This document shows positions 7,441 through 15,977 of a stretch of 64,000 nt of DNA, in pieces. Under the pieces are notes generated by a model that saw only the letters and a program-made list of their open reading frames with translations, ran no database searches and had not been told where the DNA came from. The translations under genes and the position numbers were made by a program. Each line of letters begins with the position of its first letter. The first letter of the stretch is position 1. The stretch is from an uncultured Pelagibacteraceae bacterium (GTDB taxonomy: Bacteria; Pseudomonadota; Alphaproteobacteria; Pelagibacterales; Pelagibacteraceae), in contig CACHFP010000001.1 in assembly GCA_902579115.1 (NCBI GenBank), forward strand, positions 1 to 64,000, given 5' to 3'.

Positions 7441-8823
7441 ATGAAAAATAAAACTGTTTGGGCGAATAGACTAAAGGGGAAGACATCACTTTCTTTTCAA
7501 AAAATAGGCTCATCTATTAGTATAGATAAAAGACTATATGAGCAAGATATAGCTGCGTCTATTGTTCATGCAAGAATGCTCGTAAAACAAAAGATTATTG
7601 GTAGCAAAGAGGGGTCTAAAATAATCAATGGACTTAAAAAAATTAAGTCACAAATTGATAAAGGAAAGTTTAAATTTCAAGAAAAATTTGAAGATATTCA
7701 TCTGAATATAGAAAAAAATTTATTTGAGTTAATAGGTCCTTCAGCAGGTTTTTTGCACACAGCTAGATCAAGAAATGACCAAGTCGTTACAGATTTTAAA
7801 TTATGGATCAAAAAATCATCAAAAGAAACGATTGGTAACATTAATTCTTTGATGAAGATTTTGATCAAAAAATCAGAAAAAAATGTTGGTACTGTAATGC
7901 CTGGTTTAACACATCTTAAAAATGCACAGCCTATTTCATTTGCGCATTTTCTTCTTTCTTATTTTGAAATGTTTAAAAGAGACATAAAAAGATTTGAAAA
8001 TAATATAAAACTTTTAGATGAGTGCCCGTTAGGATCAGCTGCACTTGCAGGCACTTCTTATAATATAGATAGAAATTACACTTCGAGACAACTCGGTTTT
8101 AAGAAACCAACTGATAACTCAATAGACTCTGTGGCTGACAGAGATTTTGCAGTAGATTTTTTATATGCTTCTGCTTTGTGTGCAATGCATCTATCTAGAT
8201 TAGCCGAAGACCTTATAATTTTTAATTCAAATGCATTTAATTTAATCTCATTTGATGACAGTATGATGACTGGCTCATCGATAATGCCACAAAAGAAAAA
8301 TCCTGACTCTGCTGAATTAATTAGAGGTAGAGTTGGTTTGAACTATGGCAATTTAAATTCTATGCTTGCTATAATGAAGGGACTTCCAATGTCTTATTTC
8401 AAAGATCTTCAGGATGATAAAAAACTTGTCTTTGATGGATTTGATACTTTAAATAACTCATTAGTTTTAAGTCTTGAGTTGGTGAATTCAATAAAGCCGA
8501 ATAAAAAAAATATGTTAAAAATGGCTAATGAAGGTTACACAACTGCTACTGATTTTGCTGATTATTTGGTTAAGAAAAAAAAACTCACTTTTAGAGAGTC
8601 TTATGCGATTGCAGCAAAATTAGTTAATTACGCCGAAAAGAAAAATAAATTGTTATCTGAGTTATCTTTACAAGAAATAATGAAAATTTACAAAAATTTA
8701 GATAAAAGTATACTAAAAATATTTGATGTTAATAATTCTATGAACTCAAAAAAATCTCATGGAGGAACTTCTGCTGCTAATGTTAAAGCAATGATTAAAA
8801 AATATAAAAAGGAGGTAAAATGA
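7441..8823 (+). CDS. argH: argininosuccinate lyase
   Basis: 460 residues, full family length. The fumarase/aspartase superfamily signature GSSIMPQKKNPD is at 278-289, with the catalytic serine in it. HTARSRNDQV (106-115) and GLTHLKNAQP (155-164, carrying the second catalytic His) are also present. It cleaves argininosuccinate to arginine and fumarate, the last step of arginine synthesis. Its stop overlaps the next ATG (ATGA), and an AAGGAGG Shine-Dalgarno for the lipoprotein lies inside its last codons, so argH, the lipoprotein and lysA form one operon. Confidence 0.98.
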   Translation: MKNKTVWANRLKGKTSLSFQKIGSSISIDKRLYEQDIAASIVHARMLVKQKIIGSKEGSKIINGLKKIKSQIDKGKFKFQEKFEDIHLNIEKNLFELIGPSAGFLHTARSRNDQVVTDFKLWIKKSSKETIGNINSLMKILIKKSEKNVGTVMPGLTHLKNAQPISFAHFLLSYFEMFKRDIKRFENNIKLLDECPLGSAALAGTSYNIDRNYTSRQLGFKKPTDNSIDSVADRDFAVDFLYASALCAMHLSRLAEDLIIFNSNAFNLISFDDSMMTGSSIMPQKKNPDSAELIRGRVGLNYGNLNSMLAIMKGLPMSYFKDLQDDKKLVFDGFDTLNNSLVLSLELVNSIKPNKKNMLKMANEGYTTATDFADYLVKKKKLTFRESYAIAAKLVNYAEKKNKLLSELSLQEIMKIYKNLDKSILKIFDVNNSMNSKKSHGGTSAANVKAMIKKYKKEVK

Positions 8824-8930
8824 AAATATTGTTATTAATTTGTATAATAATTTTAACTCTATCTGGATGTGGAAAGAAATCAGAGCCAAAATATCAAGGG
8901 AAGTTTAATCATATAAAAATAATATTATAA
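8820..8930 (+). CDS. 36-residue lipoprotein, LptM/YifL-like
   Basis: A short gene starting at the ATG that overlaps the argH stop (8820-8823) and ending with TAA at 8928-8930. The product begins MKILLLICIIILTLSGCGKK: a type II signal peptide with lipobox L-S-G-C, so C17 would be lipidated, followed by a 19-residue basic tail. A strong Shine-Dalgarno AAGGAGG (about 8810-8816) sits 3-4 nt before the ATG. A small lipoprotein between argH and lysA is a recurring bacterial arrangement; in enterobacteria the small lipoprotein LptM assists LptD oxidation. Homology to LptM is inferred from size, lipobox and position. Confidence 0.82.
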   Translation: MKILLLICIIILTLSGCGKKSEPKYQGKFNHIKIIL

Positions 8931-8934
8931 TCTT

Positions 8935-10164
8935 ATGCAAAATTTAAGATATGTAGGTAAAAATTTATTTCTGGAGCAAGTATCTCTCAGGAATTTTTTA
9001 AAGAAAAATAAAACTCCTTTTTATATTTATTCTGAAAACCAAATAGTTTCTAATTATTTTAATTTTGTAAAAACATTTAAAAAAACTAATCCTTTAATAT
9101 GTTTTGCTGCAAAATCTAATAGCAATACAAATATTTTAAGAATTTTGGGTAAACTTGGTGCTGGAGCTGATGTTGTGTCTGGCGGGGAACTATTAAAGGC
9201 TCTTAAAGCAGGCATTAAACCAAAAAAAATCGTTTTTTCGGGAGTTGGTAAATCTGAGGATGAGTTAAAAATTGCAATTAATAAAAAAATTTTATTAATC
9301 AACTGTGAGTCTGAGAGTGAAGCAAAATTAGTTAACAAACTAGCAAAAAATTTAAGAAAAAAAGTTTCTATTGGCTTTAGGCTAAACCCTAATGTTGATG
9401 CAAAAACTCATAAAAATATATCTACTGGTAAAGCTGATAACAAGTTCGGTTTATCAATAAAAAATTTTAAGTCTTTTCTCAAAGAGATAAATAAATTTAG
9501 AAATATCAAGCTTGATGCGTTAAGTGTTCATATAGGAAGCCAAATTTTAAATGATGGACCCTTCAAAAAGACACTTAATGTAATGAATAAGTTAATTAAA
9601 GAATTAAAGTTAAATTTAAAATATGTAGATTTAGGAGGAGGTTTCGGAATTAATTATAGTGAAAGTGAAAAGCCAATAAATCTTAATAATTACTCAAAAT
9701 TAGTAAATAATTTTGCAAAAAAACTTAAATGTAAAATTATTTTTGAACCAGGTAGATCTATAATTGGAAATACAGGTTTGCTTGTCAGTAAAGTTCAATT
9801 TATAAAAAAAGGACTCAATAAAAACTTTATAATTTTAGATGTGGGCATGAACGATTTTATGCGACCAGCTTTATACGATGCATTTCATAAAATCATTCCT
9901 ATAATTAAAAATTCGTCTAAAATGAAAAGTGTAGTAGAATTTGTAGGTCCAATTTGTGAGAGCACTTGTAAATTTGGAGTTTATAGGAAATATCAAAAAT
10001 TAGCTGAAAATGACTTTGTGGCAATTACAAATGTTGGTGCATATGGGTCATCATTATCATCAAATTATAATACAAGACCTTTAATCGCTGAAATTTTAAT
10101 CAATAAAAATAAATCTAAATATATAAGAAAAAAACAAAATTTACTTAAATTGATAAATTCTTAA
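8935..10164 (+). CDS. lysA: diaminopimelate decarboxylase
   Basis: 409 residues, fold-type III PLP enzyme. The PLP lysine is K60 in CFAAKSN; HIGSQ (199-203), GGGFG (234-238), EPGRS (271-275) and the substrate-binding GPICEST (338-344) are all in order. It converts meso-diaminopimelate to lysine, the last step of the pathway whose earlier steps include asd and dapF in this window. It begins 4 bp after the lipoprotein and ends overlapping the acyltransferase start (TAATG). Confidence 0.97.
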   Translation: MQNLRYVGKNLFLEQVSLRNFLKKNKTPFYIYSENQIVSNYFNFVKTFKKTNPLICFAAKSNSNTNILRILGKLGAGADVVSGGELLKALKAGIKPKKIVFSGVGKSEDELKIAINKKILLINCESESEAKLVNKLAKNLRKKVSIGFRLNPNVDAKTHKNISTGKADNKFGLSIKNFKSFLKEINKFRNIKLDALSVHIGSQILNDGPFKKTLNVMNKLIKELKLNLKYVDLGGGFGINYSESEKPINLNNYSKLVNNFAKKLKCKIIFEPGRSIIGNTGLLVSKVQFIKKGLNKNFIILDVGMNDFMRPALYDAFHKIIPIIKNSSKMKSVVEFVGPICESTCKFGVYRKYQKLAENDFVAITNVGAYGSSLSSNYNTRPLIAEILINKNKSKYIRKKQNLLKLINS

Positions 10165-10871
10165 TGCAATTTATTAAATCTTTAATTTTTAATATCTTCC
10201 TTTATTTTGGACTTATTTCAATTTTCGTATTAGCGATACCCACATTAATTCTTCCTGATAAATTTACAATTTTTTTTGGGAGATTGTCAGCCAAATACAT
10301 TGTTTTAATTTTAAAACTTGTAATGAATACAAAAGTAATTTTTCATGGCGAAGAAAATTTAAAAAAAGTTGATCATTTTTTTGTTGCCTCTGCCCATCAA
10401 TCAATGTTTGAAACTTTTGCTTTACAAATTCCGCTTAATGGTCCAATTTTTATTTTAAAAAAAGAGCTTTTGAATATTCCTTTGTTTGGTTGGTATTTGA
10501 GAAAAATTGGTTCTATAGCAATCATGAGAGATACTACTACTAAAGAAAACTTAAATTTTTTTGATAAAGTAAAAGAAAGATTAGCAAAGAATAAAAGACC
10601 ACTTTTAATATTTCCTCAGGGGACACGAGTAAAATTAGATGACCAGCCTCCCTTTAAAAAAGGAGTTAGTCGAATATATAAAACATTGAACTTACCTTGT
10701 ATTCCTGTTGCATTAAATACAGGAAAAGTCTGGCCAAAAAATAGTTTTATGAAATTCTCTGGAGATATTCATATTTCTTTTCTAGATCCTATTATGCCTG
10801 GAAAAGAAAATGATGAATTTACTAAAGAACTTGAAAATAAGATTTATAATGAAATAAAAAAATATTATTAA
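10164..10871 (+). CDS. plsC: 1-acyl-sn-glycerol-3-phosphate acyltransferase (PlsC family)
   Basis: 235 residues with an N-terminal membrane anchor (about 8-30). The acyltransferase block I is H78-Q-S-M-F-E83, so HX4E rather than the textbook HX4D, and block III is FPQGTR (150-155) instead of FPEGTR. I recall the same variants in alphaproteobacterial homologues, so this is probably a subfamily trait and not a defect. The family adds the second acyl chain in phosphatidic acid synthesis. It is co-transcribed with lysA by a one-base overlap, and its stop abuts that of tyrA. Confidence 0.85.
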   Translation: MQFIKSLIFNIFLYFGLISIFVLAIPTLILPDKFTIFFGRLSAKYIVLILKLVMNTKVIFHGEENLKKVDHFFVASAHQSMFETFALQIPLNGPIFILKKELLNIPLFGWYLRKIGSIAIMRDTTTKENLNFFDKVKERLAKNKRPLLIFPQGTRVKLDDQPPFKKGVSRIYKTLNLPCIPVALNTGKVWPKNSFMKFSGDIHISFLDPIMPGKENDEFTKELENKIYNEIKKYY

Positions 10872-11768
10872 CTATTTTCTTCCAAAGTCTGGTTTCTCAG
10901 TATCTTGCCCAGCTTCAATAATTTCTTTTCTTACTTTTTTAGTTGATGAAAATATTTCTAGAAGCTTTTCGCTGTTTTTGTTTCTTATGGCAGTTTTAAT
11001 TTCATCAAGATTTTTGGAATAATTATCTAAAACTTTTAAAATATTCTCACTGTTATCAAAGAAAATATCTTTCCACATCAATGGGTCTGAAGCAGCAATC
11101 CTAGTAAAATCTCTCAATCCCCCTGCACTATATTGAATTACATCATTTTTAAATTTGTCTTCGTTGGTTATTGCAGTTCTTACAATACTGTAGGCTACTG
11201 CGTGTGGGAGATGGCTTGTTAAAGACAATACGTAGTCGTGGTCTTCAAACGACATGATTTTAACTTTACTTCCTAGTTTTGACCAAAATTTTTCTAAATT
11301 TTCTATTTTATCTTTAGCAACTTGATGGTCAGCTGAAAGAATGCACCATCTATTTTTAAATAAACTGGAAGATCCTGCAGCAGGGCCACTGTACTCAGTT
11401 CCAGCTATTGGGTGTGAAGCTATCCAACTAATATTTTTAAAACCTAAATTGTTTACAATTTTATTAACTTCTTTTTTAGCTGATCCAGTGTCAGTAAGAA
11501 TAGAACCTTCTTTTAAAGTTGATTTAATCGAAAGCAAAATTTCTTTATAACTACTTAATGGTGCAGAAATTATTATCAGGTCTGCATCTTTTGTGGCCTC
11601 AGACAAATTAGAACAAATATCAGCTTTAAAATTTTTCTTTAAATAATCCATGACTTGTTTTGACTTATCATGAACACTTATTTTTGTAGCTAATTTTTTT
11701 TCCTCTGTTACTCTCAGAATTGAGGAGCCAATCAATCCACAACCTATTATACTTATTTTACCGAACAT
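10872..11768 (-). CDS. tyrA: prephenate/arogenate dehydrogenase
   Basis: 298 residues. An N-terminal NAD(P) Rossmann motif GCGLIGSS (9-16) is followed by the TyrA features SHPIAGTEYSGP and LTSHLPHAVAYS, whose His is the substrate-orienting residue, and a helical dimerisation domain. It lacks a chorismate mutase or ACT domain, so it is the monofunctional form. It makes hydroxyphenylpyruvate or tyrosine from prephenate or arogenate; which substrate is preferred cannot be read. It overlaps the hisC 3' end by 11 bp. Confidence 0.93.
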   Translation of the reverse strand: MFGKISIIGCGLIGSSILRVTEEKKLATKISVHDKSKQVMDYLKKNFKADICSNLSEATKDADLIIISAPLSSYKEILLSIKSTLKEGSILTDTGSAKKEVNKIVNNLGFKNISWIASHPIAGTEYSGPAAGSSSLFKNRWCILSADHQVAKDKIENLEKFWSKLGSKVKIMSFEDHDYVLSLTSHLPHAVAYSIVRTAITNEDKFKNDVIQYSAGGLRDFTRIAASDPLMWKDIFFDNSENILKVLDNYSKNLDEIKTAIRNKNSEKLLEIFSSTKKVRKEIIEAGQDTEKPDFGRK

Positions 11769-12843
11769 TTAAAATTTTTCTCATCTCTTTAATTAATGCA
11801 ATATTCTCTGATGTTGTTCCAATTGTTATACGTAAAGAATTTTTAATTCCATAAACATCCATTTTACGAACCAGTATTCCTGATTTTGCGAGTAATCTAA
11901 AAACATTAGCAGAGTTTATTTTCACTTTATCAAATTTTACCAATAAGAAATTCGTAAAACTTTTATTTGTTTCTATTCTCATTTTTTTGAACTCAGAAAA
12001 CATTTTTTTATTCCATTTATTTACGTGTTTAATTTCTTTATTAAGCCATGAACTGTCTTTTACTGCAGCAGAAGCCGCAAATAAGGCTGGTCTACTTACA
12101 TTGAAAGGTGGCTTTACCTTGTTTAATGCAGAAATAATTTCTTTTGATCCATAACCCCAACCAACTCTTAGTCCTGCCAAACCATATATTTTTGAAAAGG
12201 TTCTTGTCATAACTACATTTTTGAAATTATTAAATGTTTTCAAGCCAGATGAGAAATTTTTTTGTTTTACATACTCAAAATAAGCATCATCTACAACTAA
12301 TAAAATATTACTTCTTAGTTTTTTTCTTAAAAAGAGTAATTCTTTTTTCGAAACATACGTTCCAGTCGGATTATTTGGATTGGCTAAAAAAACTATTTTG
12401 GTTCGCCTTGTAACTTTTTTAAGTATATCCTTAACTGAAACAGTAAAATTACTCTCTTTAGAATAAATAACTTTTGCTCCACTCATCTTGCTGTAAATTC
12501 TGTAAATAATAAAACTAAACTTAGGAACTATAACTTCGTCTCCCTTCTTAAGGAAAGATTTACATATTAACTCAAAAATTTGATCAGAACCTGATCCTAA
12601 GATTACTCTATTTTTATCAATTCTAAATTTATTAGCTAACGTCTTTCTTAGAAAGGTTCCATCAGAGTCAGGGTATCTTGCGAAGTTTTTTGAAACCTTT
12701 AAATATTGTTTTCTTGCTCTGGGGCTAGGACCAAGAGCAGACTCGTTAGCTGATAGTTTAATCTTTGCTAATTTACTCTTGAATAGGCTCATTCCTGCAA
12801 CATATTTCTCTGCAACAATGTTATTTGGTTTTGGGAGTCTCAT
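11758..12843 (-). CDS. hisC: histidinol-phosphate aminotransferase family (aromatic-type)
   Basis: 361 residues, fold-type I PLP aminotransferase. ANPNNPTG (154-161), DDAYFEY (185-191) and the Schiff-base lysine K218 in TRTFSKIYG are present, with GLRVGWG behind it. HisC-type enzymes act on histidinol phosphate and often also on aromatic 2-oxo acids. The tight pairing with tyrA (11 bp overlap) suggests at least part of its job is tyrosine/phenylalanine transamination; this is inference from context. It is divergent from the metX riboswitch. Confidence 0.9.
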   Translation of the reverse strand: MRLPKPNNIVAEKYVAGMSLFKSKLAKIKLSANESALGPSPRARKQYLKVSKNFARYPDSDGTFLRKTLANKFRIDKNRVILGSGSDQIFELICKSFLKKGDEVIVPKFSFIIYRIYSKMSGAKVIYSKESNFTVSVKDILKKVTRRTKIVFLANPNNPTGTYVSKKELLFLRKKLRSNILLVVDDAYFEYVKQKNFSSGLKTFNNFKNVVMTRTFSKIYGLAGLRVGWGYGSKEIISALNKVKPPFNVSRPALFAASAAVKDSSWLNKEIKHVNKWNKKMFSEFKKMRIETNKSFTNFLLVKFDKVKINSANVFRLLAKSGILVRKMDVYGIKNSLRITIGTTSENIALIKEMRKILNVR

Positions 12844-12903
12844 TTATTTAAAGTATTATCTAAATTGTTTAAGTTTTTCTATAGCTCTTTATCGTATATA
12901 AAA

Positions 12904-12932
12904 TTGACAAGTTTGTGATGATTTAGTAAACA
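12904..12932 (+). promoter_or_regulatory. candidate sigma70-type promoter for the SAM-II/metX transcript
   Basis: A perfect TTGACA -35 box at 12904-12909 is followed after 17 bp by TAAACA at 12927-12932, a weak -10 (3 of 6 matches). A start about 7 nt further on would begin the transcript right at the riboswitch. An alternative -10 is CATTAT at 12931. The -35 match and position are convincing; the -10 choice is uncertain. Confidence 0.5.
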
Positions 12933-12936
12933 TTAT

Positions 12937-12989
12937 TCGCGCTGATTTAACCATATTGCAAGCGCATAATAAATGTAGCTAAAAAGGGG
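12937..12989 (+). promoter_or_regulatory. SAM-II riboswitch
   Basis: The block matches the SAM-II (metA) aptamer almost base for base as I remember its consensus. P1 is formed by GCGCT (12939-12943) and AGCGC (12961-12965). The conserved CTGATTTAACC loop segment and the downstream ATAATAAATGTAGCTAAAAAGGGG strand, which forms the pseudoknot, are both there. SAM-II aptamers bind S-adenosylmethionine and repress methionine synthesis genes in alphaproteobacteria. It lies directly ahead of metX, as expected, and is followed within three bases by an intrinsic terminator. Confidence 0.93.
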
Positions 12990-12991
12990 AT

Positions 12992-13017
12992 GCCCAGTTT
13001 AGCTGGGCTTTTTTTTT
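12992..13017 (+). terminator. intrinsic terminator between SAM-II aptamer and metX start
   Basis: GCCCAG (12992-12997) and CTGGGC (13003-13008) form a 6-bp GC-rich stem with a 5-nt loop, followed directly by nine T (13009-13017). It sits between the aptamer and the ATG of metX at 13020, so it is positioned to act as the expression platform: SAM binding would favour premature termination. The last three G of the aptamer strand could pair weakly with the CCC of the stem, a possible anti-terminator; this last point is inference. Confidence 0.85.
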
Positions 13018-13019
13018 GG

Positions 13020-14159
13020 ATGAATATAAAACTTGAGAATATAAAGAAATTAGACGTTACTAAACCGCTTAAACTAGACTGCGGAAAAACTATAAAAGAT
13101 TTTCCTCTTGCTTACGAGACTTATGGAAAATTGAGTGAAAACAAAGACAACGCAATACTTGTGTTTCATGCATTAACAGGAGATCAGTTTGTGACTGGAA
13201 CTAATCCAATTACCAATAAAGAAGGTTGGTGGGTAACTGCGGTAGGGCCTGGCAAAGCAATAGATACAAATAAATATTTTGTAATCTGCGCCAATGTGAT
13301 TGGTGGTTGTATGGGATCTTTAGGCCCTAGAAATATAAATCCAGATACAAAAAAACCCTATGGTTTAGATTTTCCAGTAATAACGATTAAAGATATGGTT
13401 AGAGCTCAAGAGTCTTTACTTGAACATCTCGGAATAAAGAAGCTTTTATGTGCGACTGGTGGTTCAATGGGTGGAATGCAGCTTTTACAATTTTGTTCAA
13501 CGTTTCCAGATAAAGCTTTTTCAGCAATTCCTATAGCTTGTAGTTCAAGTCATAGTGCTCAAAATATTGCTTTAAACGAATTAGCGCGCCAAGCAATTAT
13601 GGCTGATCCAGTTTGGGATAATGGAAAATATGTTTTAAAAGACGTTCAACCAAAAAATGGCTTAGCTGTAGCTAGGATGGTTGGTCACATTAGCTACTTA
13701 TCAGAAAAGGGTATGCAGGAAAAATTTGGAAGAAAATTACAAGAGAGAGCAGATTATGAATTCAGTTTTAATGCTGATTTCCAGGTTGAGAGCTATTTAA
13801 GACATCAGGGTTATGCGTTTGTAGAAAGATTTGACGCTAACTCAGTGCTGTATATTACCAGAGCAATGGATTATTTTGATCTTTCAAAACAGTTTAAAGG
13901 AGGGTTGGTAGAGGCATTTAAAAATCAAAAAACAAAATTCCTAATTATATCTTTTTCATCTGACTGGCTTTACACAACTAAAGATAATAAAGATATAGTT
14001 ATAGCATTAAATGCTTCAGGAGCAGACGTGTCATATTCTGAAATTATTACAGATAAAGGCCATGACTCTTTTTTGCTAAATGAACCACAATTTTTAAAAA
14101 CGCTAAAAGGTTTTATCGACTCAATGTATGAAAAATTTAGAAATGAAAAAAGAATTTAA
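13020..14159 (+). CDS. metX: homoserine O-acetyltransferase
   Basis: 379 residues from ATG 13020. An in-frame ATG at 12990 would translate the terminator hairpin and touches the GGGG of the aptamer, so it was rejected. Alpha/beta hydrolase-fold acyltransferase: nucleophile S149 in GGSMGGMQ, D315 in SSDWLY, H348 in KGHDS, plus the substrate-site ALTGDQ and GGCMGSLGPR. It acetylates homoserine (succinyl transfer is possible in some members) at the start of methionine synthesis. It is under the SAM-II riboswitch and overlaps metW. No clear Shine-Dalgarno precedes the chosen start. Confidence 0.93.
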   Translation: MNIKLENIKKLDVTKPLKLDCGKTIKDFPLAYETYGKLSENKDNAILVFHALTGDQFVTGTNPITNKEGWWVTAVGPGKAIDTNKYFVICANVIGGCMGSLGPRNINPDTKKPYGLDFPVITIKDMVRAQESLLEHLGIKKLLCATGGSMGGMQLLQFCSTFPDKAFSAIPIACSSSHSAQNIALNELARQAIMADPVWDNGKYVLKDVQPKNGLAVARMVGHISYLSEKGMQEKFGRKLQERADYEFSFNADFQVESYLRHQGYAFVERFDANSVLYITRAMDYFDLSKQFKGGLVEAFKNQKTKFLIISFSSDWLYTTKDNKDIVIALNASGADVSYSEIITDKGHDSFLLNEPQFLKTLKGFIDSMYEKFRNEKRI

Positions 14160-14736
14160 AGTAATTGCGGATTTACTTCCTAATAATACAAAAGTTCTTG
14201 ATGTAGGGTGTGGTGACGGATCTTTGATGTATCTTCTCAAAAAAGAAAAAAATGTAGAGGTTCGTGGGCTAGAGCTTAATCAAGGAAATGTCCAAGAATG
14301 TATTCATAAAGGACTTCCCGTCATCCAAGGTAATGCGGAAACCGAATTACATCAATTTCCTGATAAATCGTTTGACTATGTAGTTCTTAGTCAAACTTTA
14401 CAGGCTTTTTATGAGCCAGAAAAAGTTTTAAAAAATCTTTTGAGAATTGGAAAATCAGTAGTTATTTCAATTCCTAATTTTGGATACTGGAAAGTTAGAA
14501 CCAAACTTTTATTTTTTGGTAAGATGCCGGTTACAAAAACATTACCAAATACATGGTATAATACCCCTAATTTACACATGTGCACAATAAAAGATTTATT
14601 CGATTTTTGTGATGAGAAAAATATTAATATAAAAACGGCCGTTGGTGTTAATGAAAATAAAACTTCAATAATTATGAAAAGTAATCTAGAAATAAAAAAT
14701 CTTTTTTACAAAATTGGTATTTTTTTAATAGGTTAA
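14143..14736 (+). CDS. metW: methionine biosynthesis protein MetW (methyltransferase fold)
   Basis: 197 residues from ATG 14143; the ATG at 14128 would add five residues. A class I SAM-binding motif VLDVGCGDG lies at 18-26, followed by the MetW-typical region ending ISIPNFGYWKVR. MetW is nearly always found beside metX and is needed for full homoserine acetyltransferase activity in several proteobacteria. It overlaps the metX 3' end by 17 bp and shares its riboswitch control. Confidence 0.92.
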   Translation: MKKEFKVIADLLPNNTKVLDVGCGDGSLMYLLKKEKNVEVRGLELNQGNVQECIHKGLPVIQGNAETELHQFPDKSFDYVVLSQTLQAFYEPEKVLKNLLRIGKSVVISIPNFGYWKVRTKLLFFGKMPVTKTLPNTWYNTPNLHMCTIKDLFDFCDEKNINIKTAVGVNENKTSIIMKSNLEIKNLFYKIGIFLIG

Positions 14737-14737
14737 A

Positions 14738-15496
14738 ATGATAATAGAAATTATTCCGTGTTTGAGTGATAATTATAGTTATTTAATTCACGAAAAAAAT
14801 ACCAACACTATTTCAATTGTTGATCCTTCAGAGTTTAAAGCTTGCGAAAAAGTAATTAATAAGCATAAAAAATTAGATTTTATTTTAAATACTCATCATC
14901 ATGCAGACCATGTAGGTGCAAATTTAGAACTTAAAAAAAAATATAAATCAAAGATTTTAGGGTCAGAATCAGATAAAAGTCGTATTCCAGGAATAGATAT
15001 ACTTCTTAGAGAAAATCAAAAACAAAAGATTGGAAATTTGGAATTTGAGGTAATTTTTGTTCCAGGTCACACAAAAGGGCATATTGCTTTTTTCTTTAGA
15101 AAAGAAAAAATTGCCTTCACTGGAGATACATTATTTTCATTAGGATGTGGTAGAGTTTTTGAGGGAACACATGAGGAAATGTTTAATTCCTTAAATAAAA
15201 TAAAAAACCTTCCACCTGACACAAAAATCTATTGTGGACACGAATATACAAAATCAAATTTAAATTTCTGTTTAGCTTATGACTCTAAGAATACTTTTTT
15301 AAAAGAGAAAAAAATTGATATTCAAAAAAAATTAAACTCTAATCAACCGACGATCCCATCCACTTTAGATCAAGAAATTAAAACAAATATTTTCTTAAGG
15401 TGTAATGATCCTGAAATTAAGCACACTTTAGGCCTAAAAGATTCTTCGGAAGTTGAGGTTTTTTCAAAATTAAGAGATTTAAAGGACTCTTTTTAA
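14738..15496 (+). CDS. gloB: hydroxyacylglutathione hydrolase (glyoxalase II)
   Basis: 252 residues, metallo-beta-lactamase fold. The binuclear metal motif THHHADH is at 52-58, followed by VPGHTKGH, FTGDTLFSLGCGR and YCGHEYT with the remaining ligands, and a C-terminal substrate domain. It hydrolyses S-lactoylglutathione to lactate and glutathione in methylglyoxal detoxification. It begins one base after metW stops, so it is probably read through from the metX operon. Confidence 0.94.
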   Translation: MIIEIIPCLSDNYSYLIHEKNTNTISIVDPSEFKACEKVINKHKKLDFILNTHHHADHVGANLELKKKYKSKILGSESDKSRIPGIDILLRENQKQKIGNLEFEVIFVPGHTKGHIAFFFRKEKIAFTGDTLFSLGCGRVFEGTHEEMFNSLNKIKNLPPDTKIYCGHEYTKSNLNFCLAYDSKNTFLKEKKIDIQKKLNSNQPTIPSTLDQEIKTNIFLRCNDPEIKHTLGLKDSSEVEVFSKLRDLKDSF

Positions 15497-15506
15497 CTTC
15501 AATAAT

Positions 15507-15534
15507 CTTGACTTACTAGCGCTTAGGGCTATAT
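15507..15534 (+). promoter_or_regulatory. promoter ahead of rplU-rpmA
   Basis: TTGACT (15507-15512) and TATATT (15529-15534) are separated by 16 bp, a near-consensus sigma70-type promoter, ending about 30 bp before the rplU ATG. It begins 10 bp after the gloB stop, so it marks the start of a separate ribosomal/obgE unit. Confidence 0.7.
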
Positions 15535-15564
15535 TGCGTGGAAATTAAAAAAAAGAGAGAATTT

Positions 15565-15969
15565 ATGTCATTTGCTATTATTAAAACAGGTGGAAAGCAG
15601 TACAAAGTATCTACTAGTAAAATACTAGAGATTGAAAAACTTAATGCTAAAGTTGGTGAAACTGTAAAATTTGATAACGTTTTACTTTTAAACGATGATA
15701 AAAGTACAGAGGTTGGAAATCCTAAAGTTGAGGGAGCTACAGTAGAAGCTAGACTTTTAGACAATGTTAAAGATCGAACTGTGCTAGTTTTTCATAAAAG
15801 AAGAAGAAAACACTCCAGGAAAAAAAATGGTCATAGACAGCGTCACTCTAAAATACAAATTACAAAAATTTTAGCAAAAGACGGTAAAGTTATAGGAGAA
15901 GCTAAAATAGTAGAAAAAAAAACTGTTGAAGAAGTTAAAAAAGTAATAAAAAAGGAAGCAAAGGAATAG
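15565..15969 (+). CDS. rplU: 50S ribosomal protein L21
   Basis: 134 residues from ATG 15565 (SFAIIKTGGKQYKV, the universal L21 start); a GTG at 15538 would add nine unconserved residues. The core with HKRRRKHSRKKNGHRQRHSKIQI binds 23S rRNA. The last ~25 residues are a Lys/Glu/Val tail beyond the usual ~103-residue length. It is 8 bp from rpmA, the standard partner. Confidence 0.96.
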   Translation: MSFAIIKTGGKQYKVSTSKILEIEKLNAKVGETVKFDNVLLLNDDKSTEVGNPKVEGATVEARLLDNVKDRTVLVFHKRRRKHSRKKNGHRQRHSKIQITKILAKDGKVIGEAKIVEKKTVEEVKKVIKKEAKE

Positions 15970-15977
15970 GAAATTAA

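Noticed and set aside
10398..10630. PlsC motif changes (HX4E, FPQGTR) as a sign of an inactive enzyme
   Set aside because: I recall the same variants in alphaproteobacterial PlsC-like proteins; the rest of the protein is intact.
12990..13019. metX start at ATG 12990
   Set aside because: It would translate the terminator stem and T-tract and has its GGGG directly against the ATG; the ten added residues do not resemble MetX N-termini.
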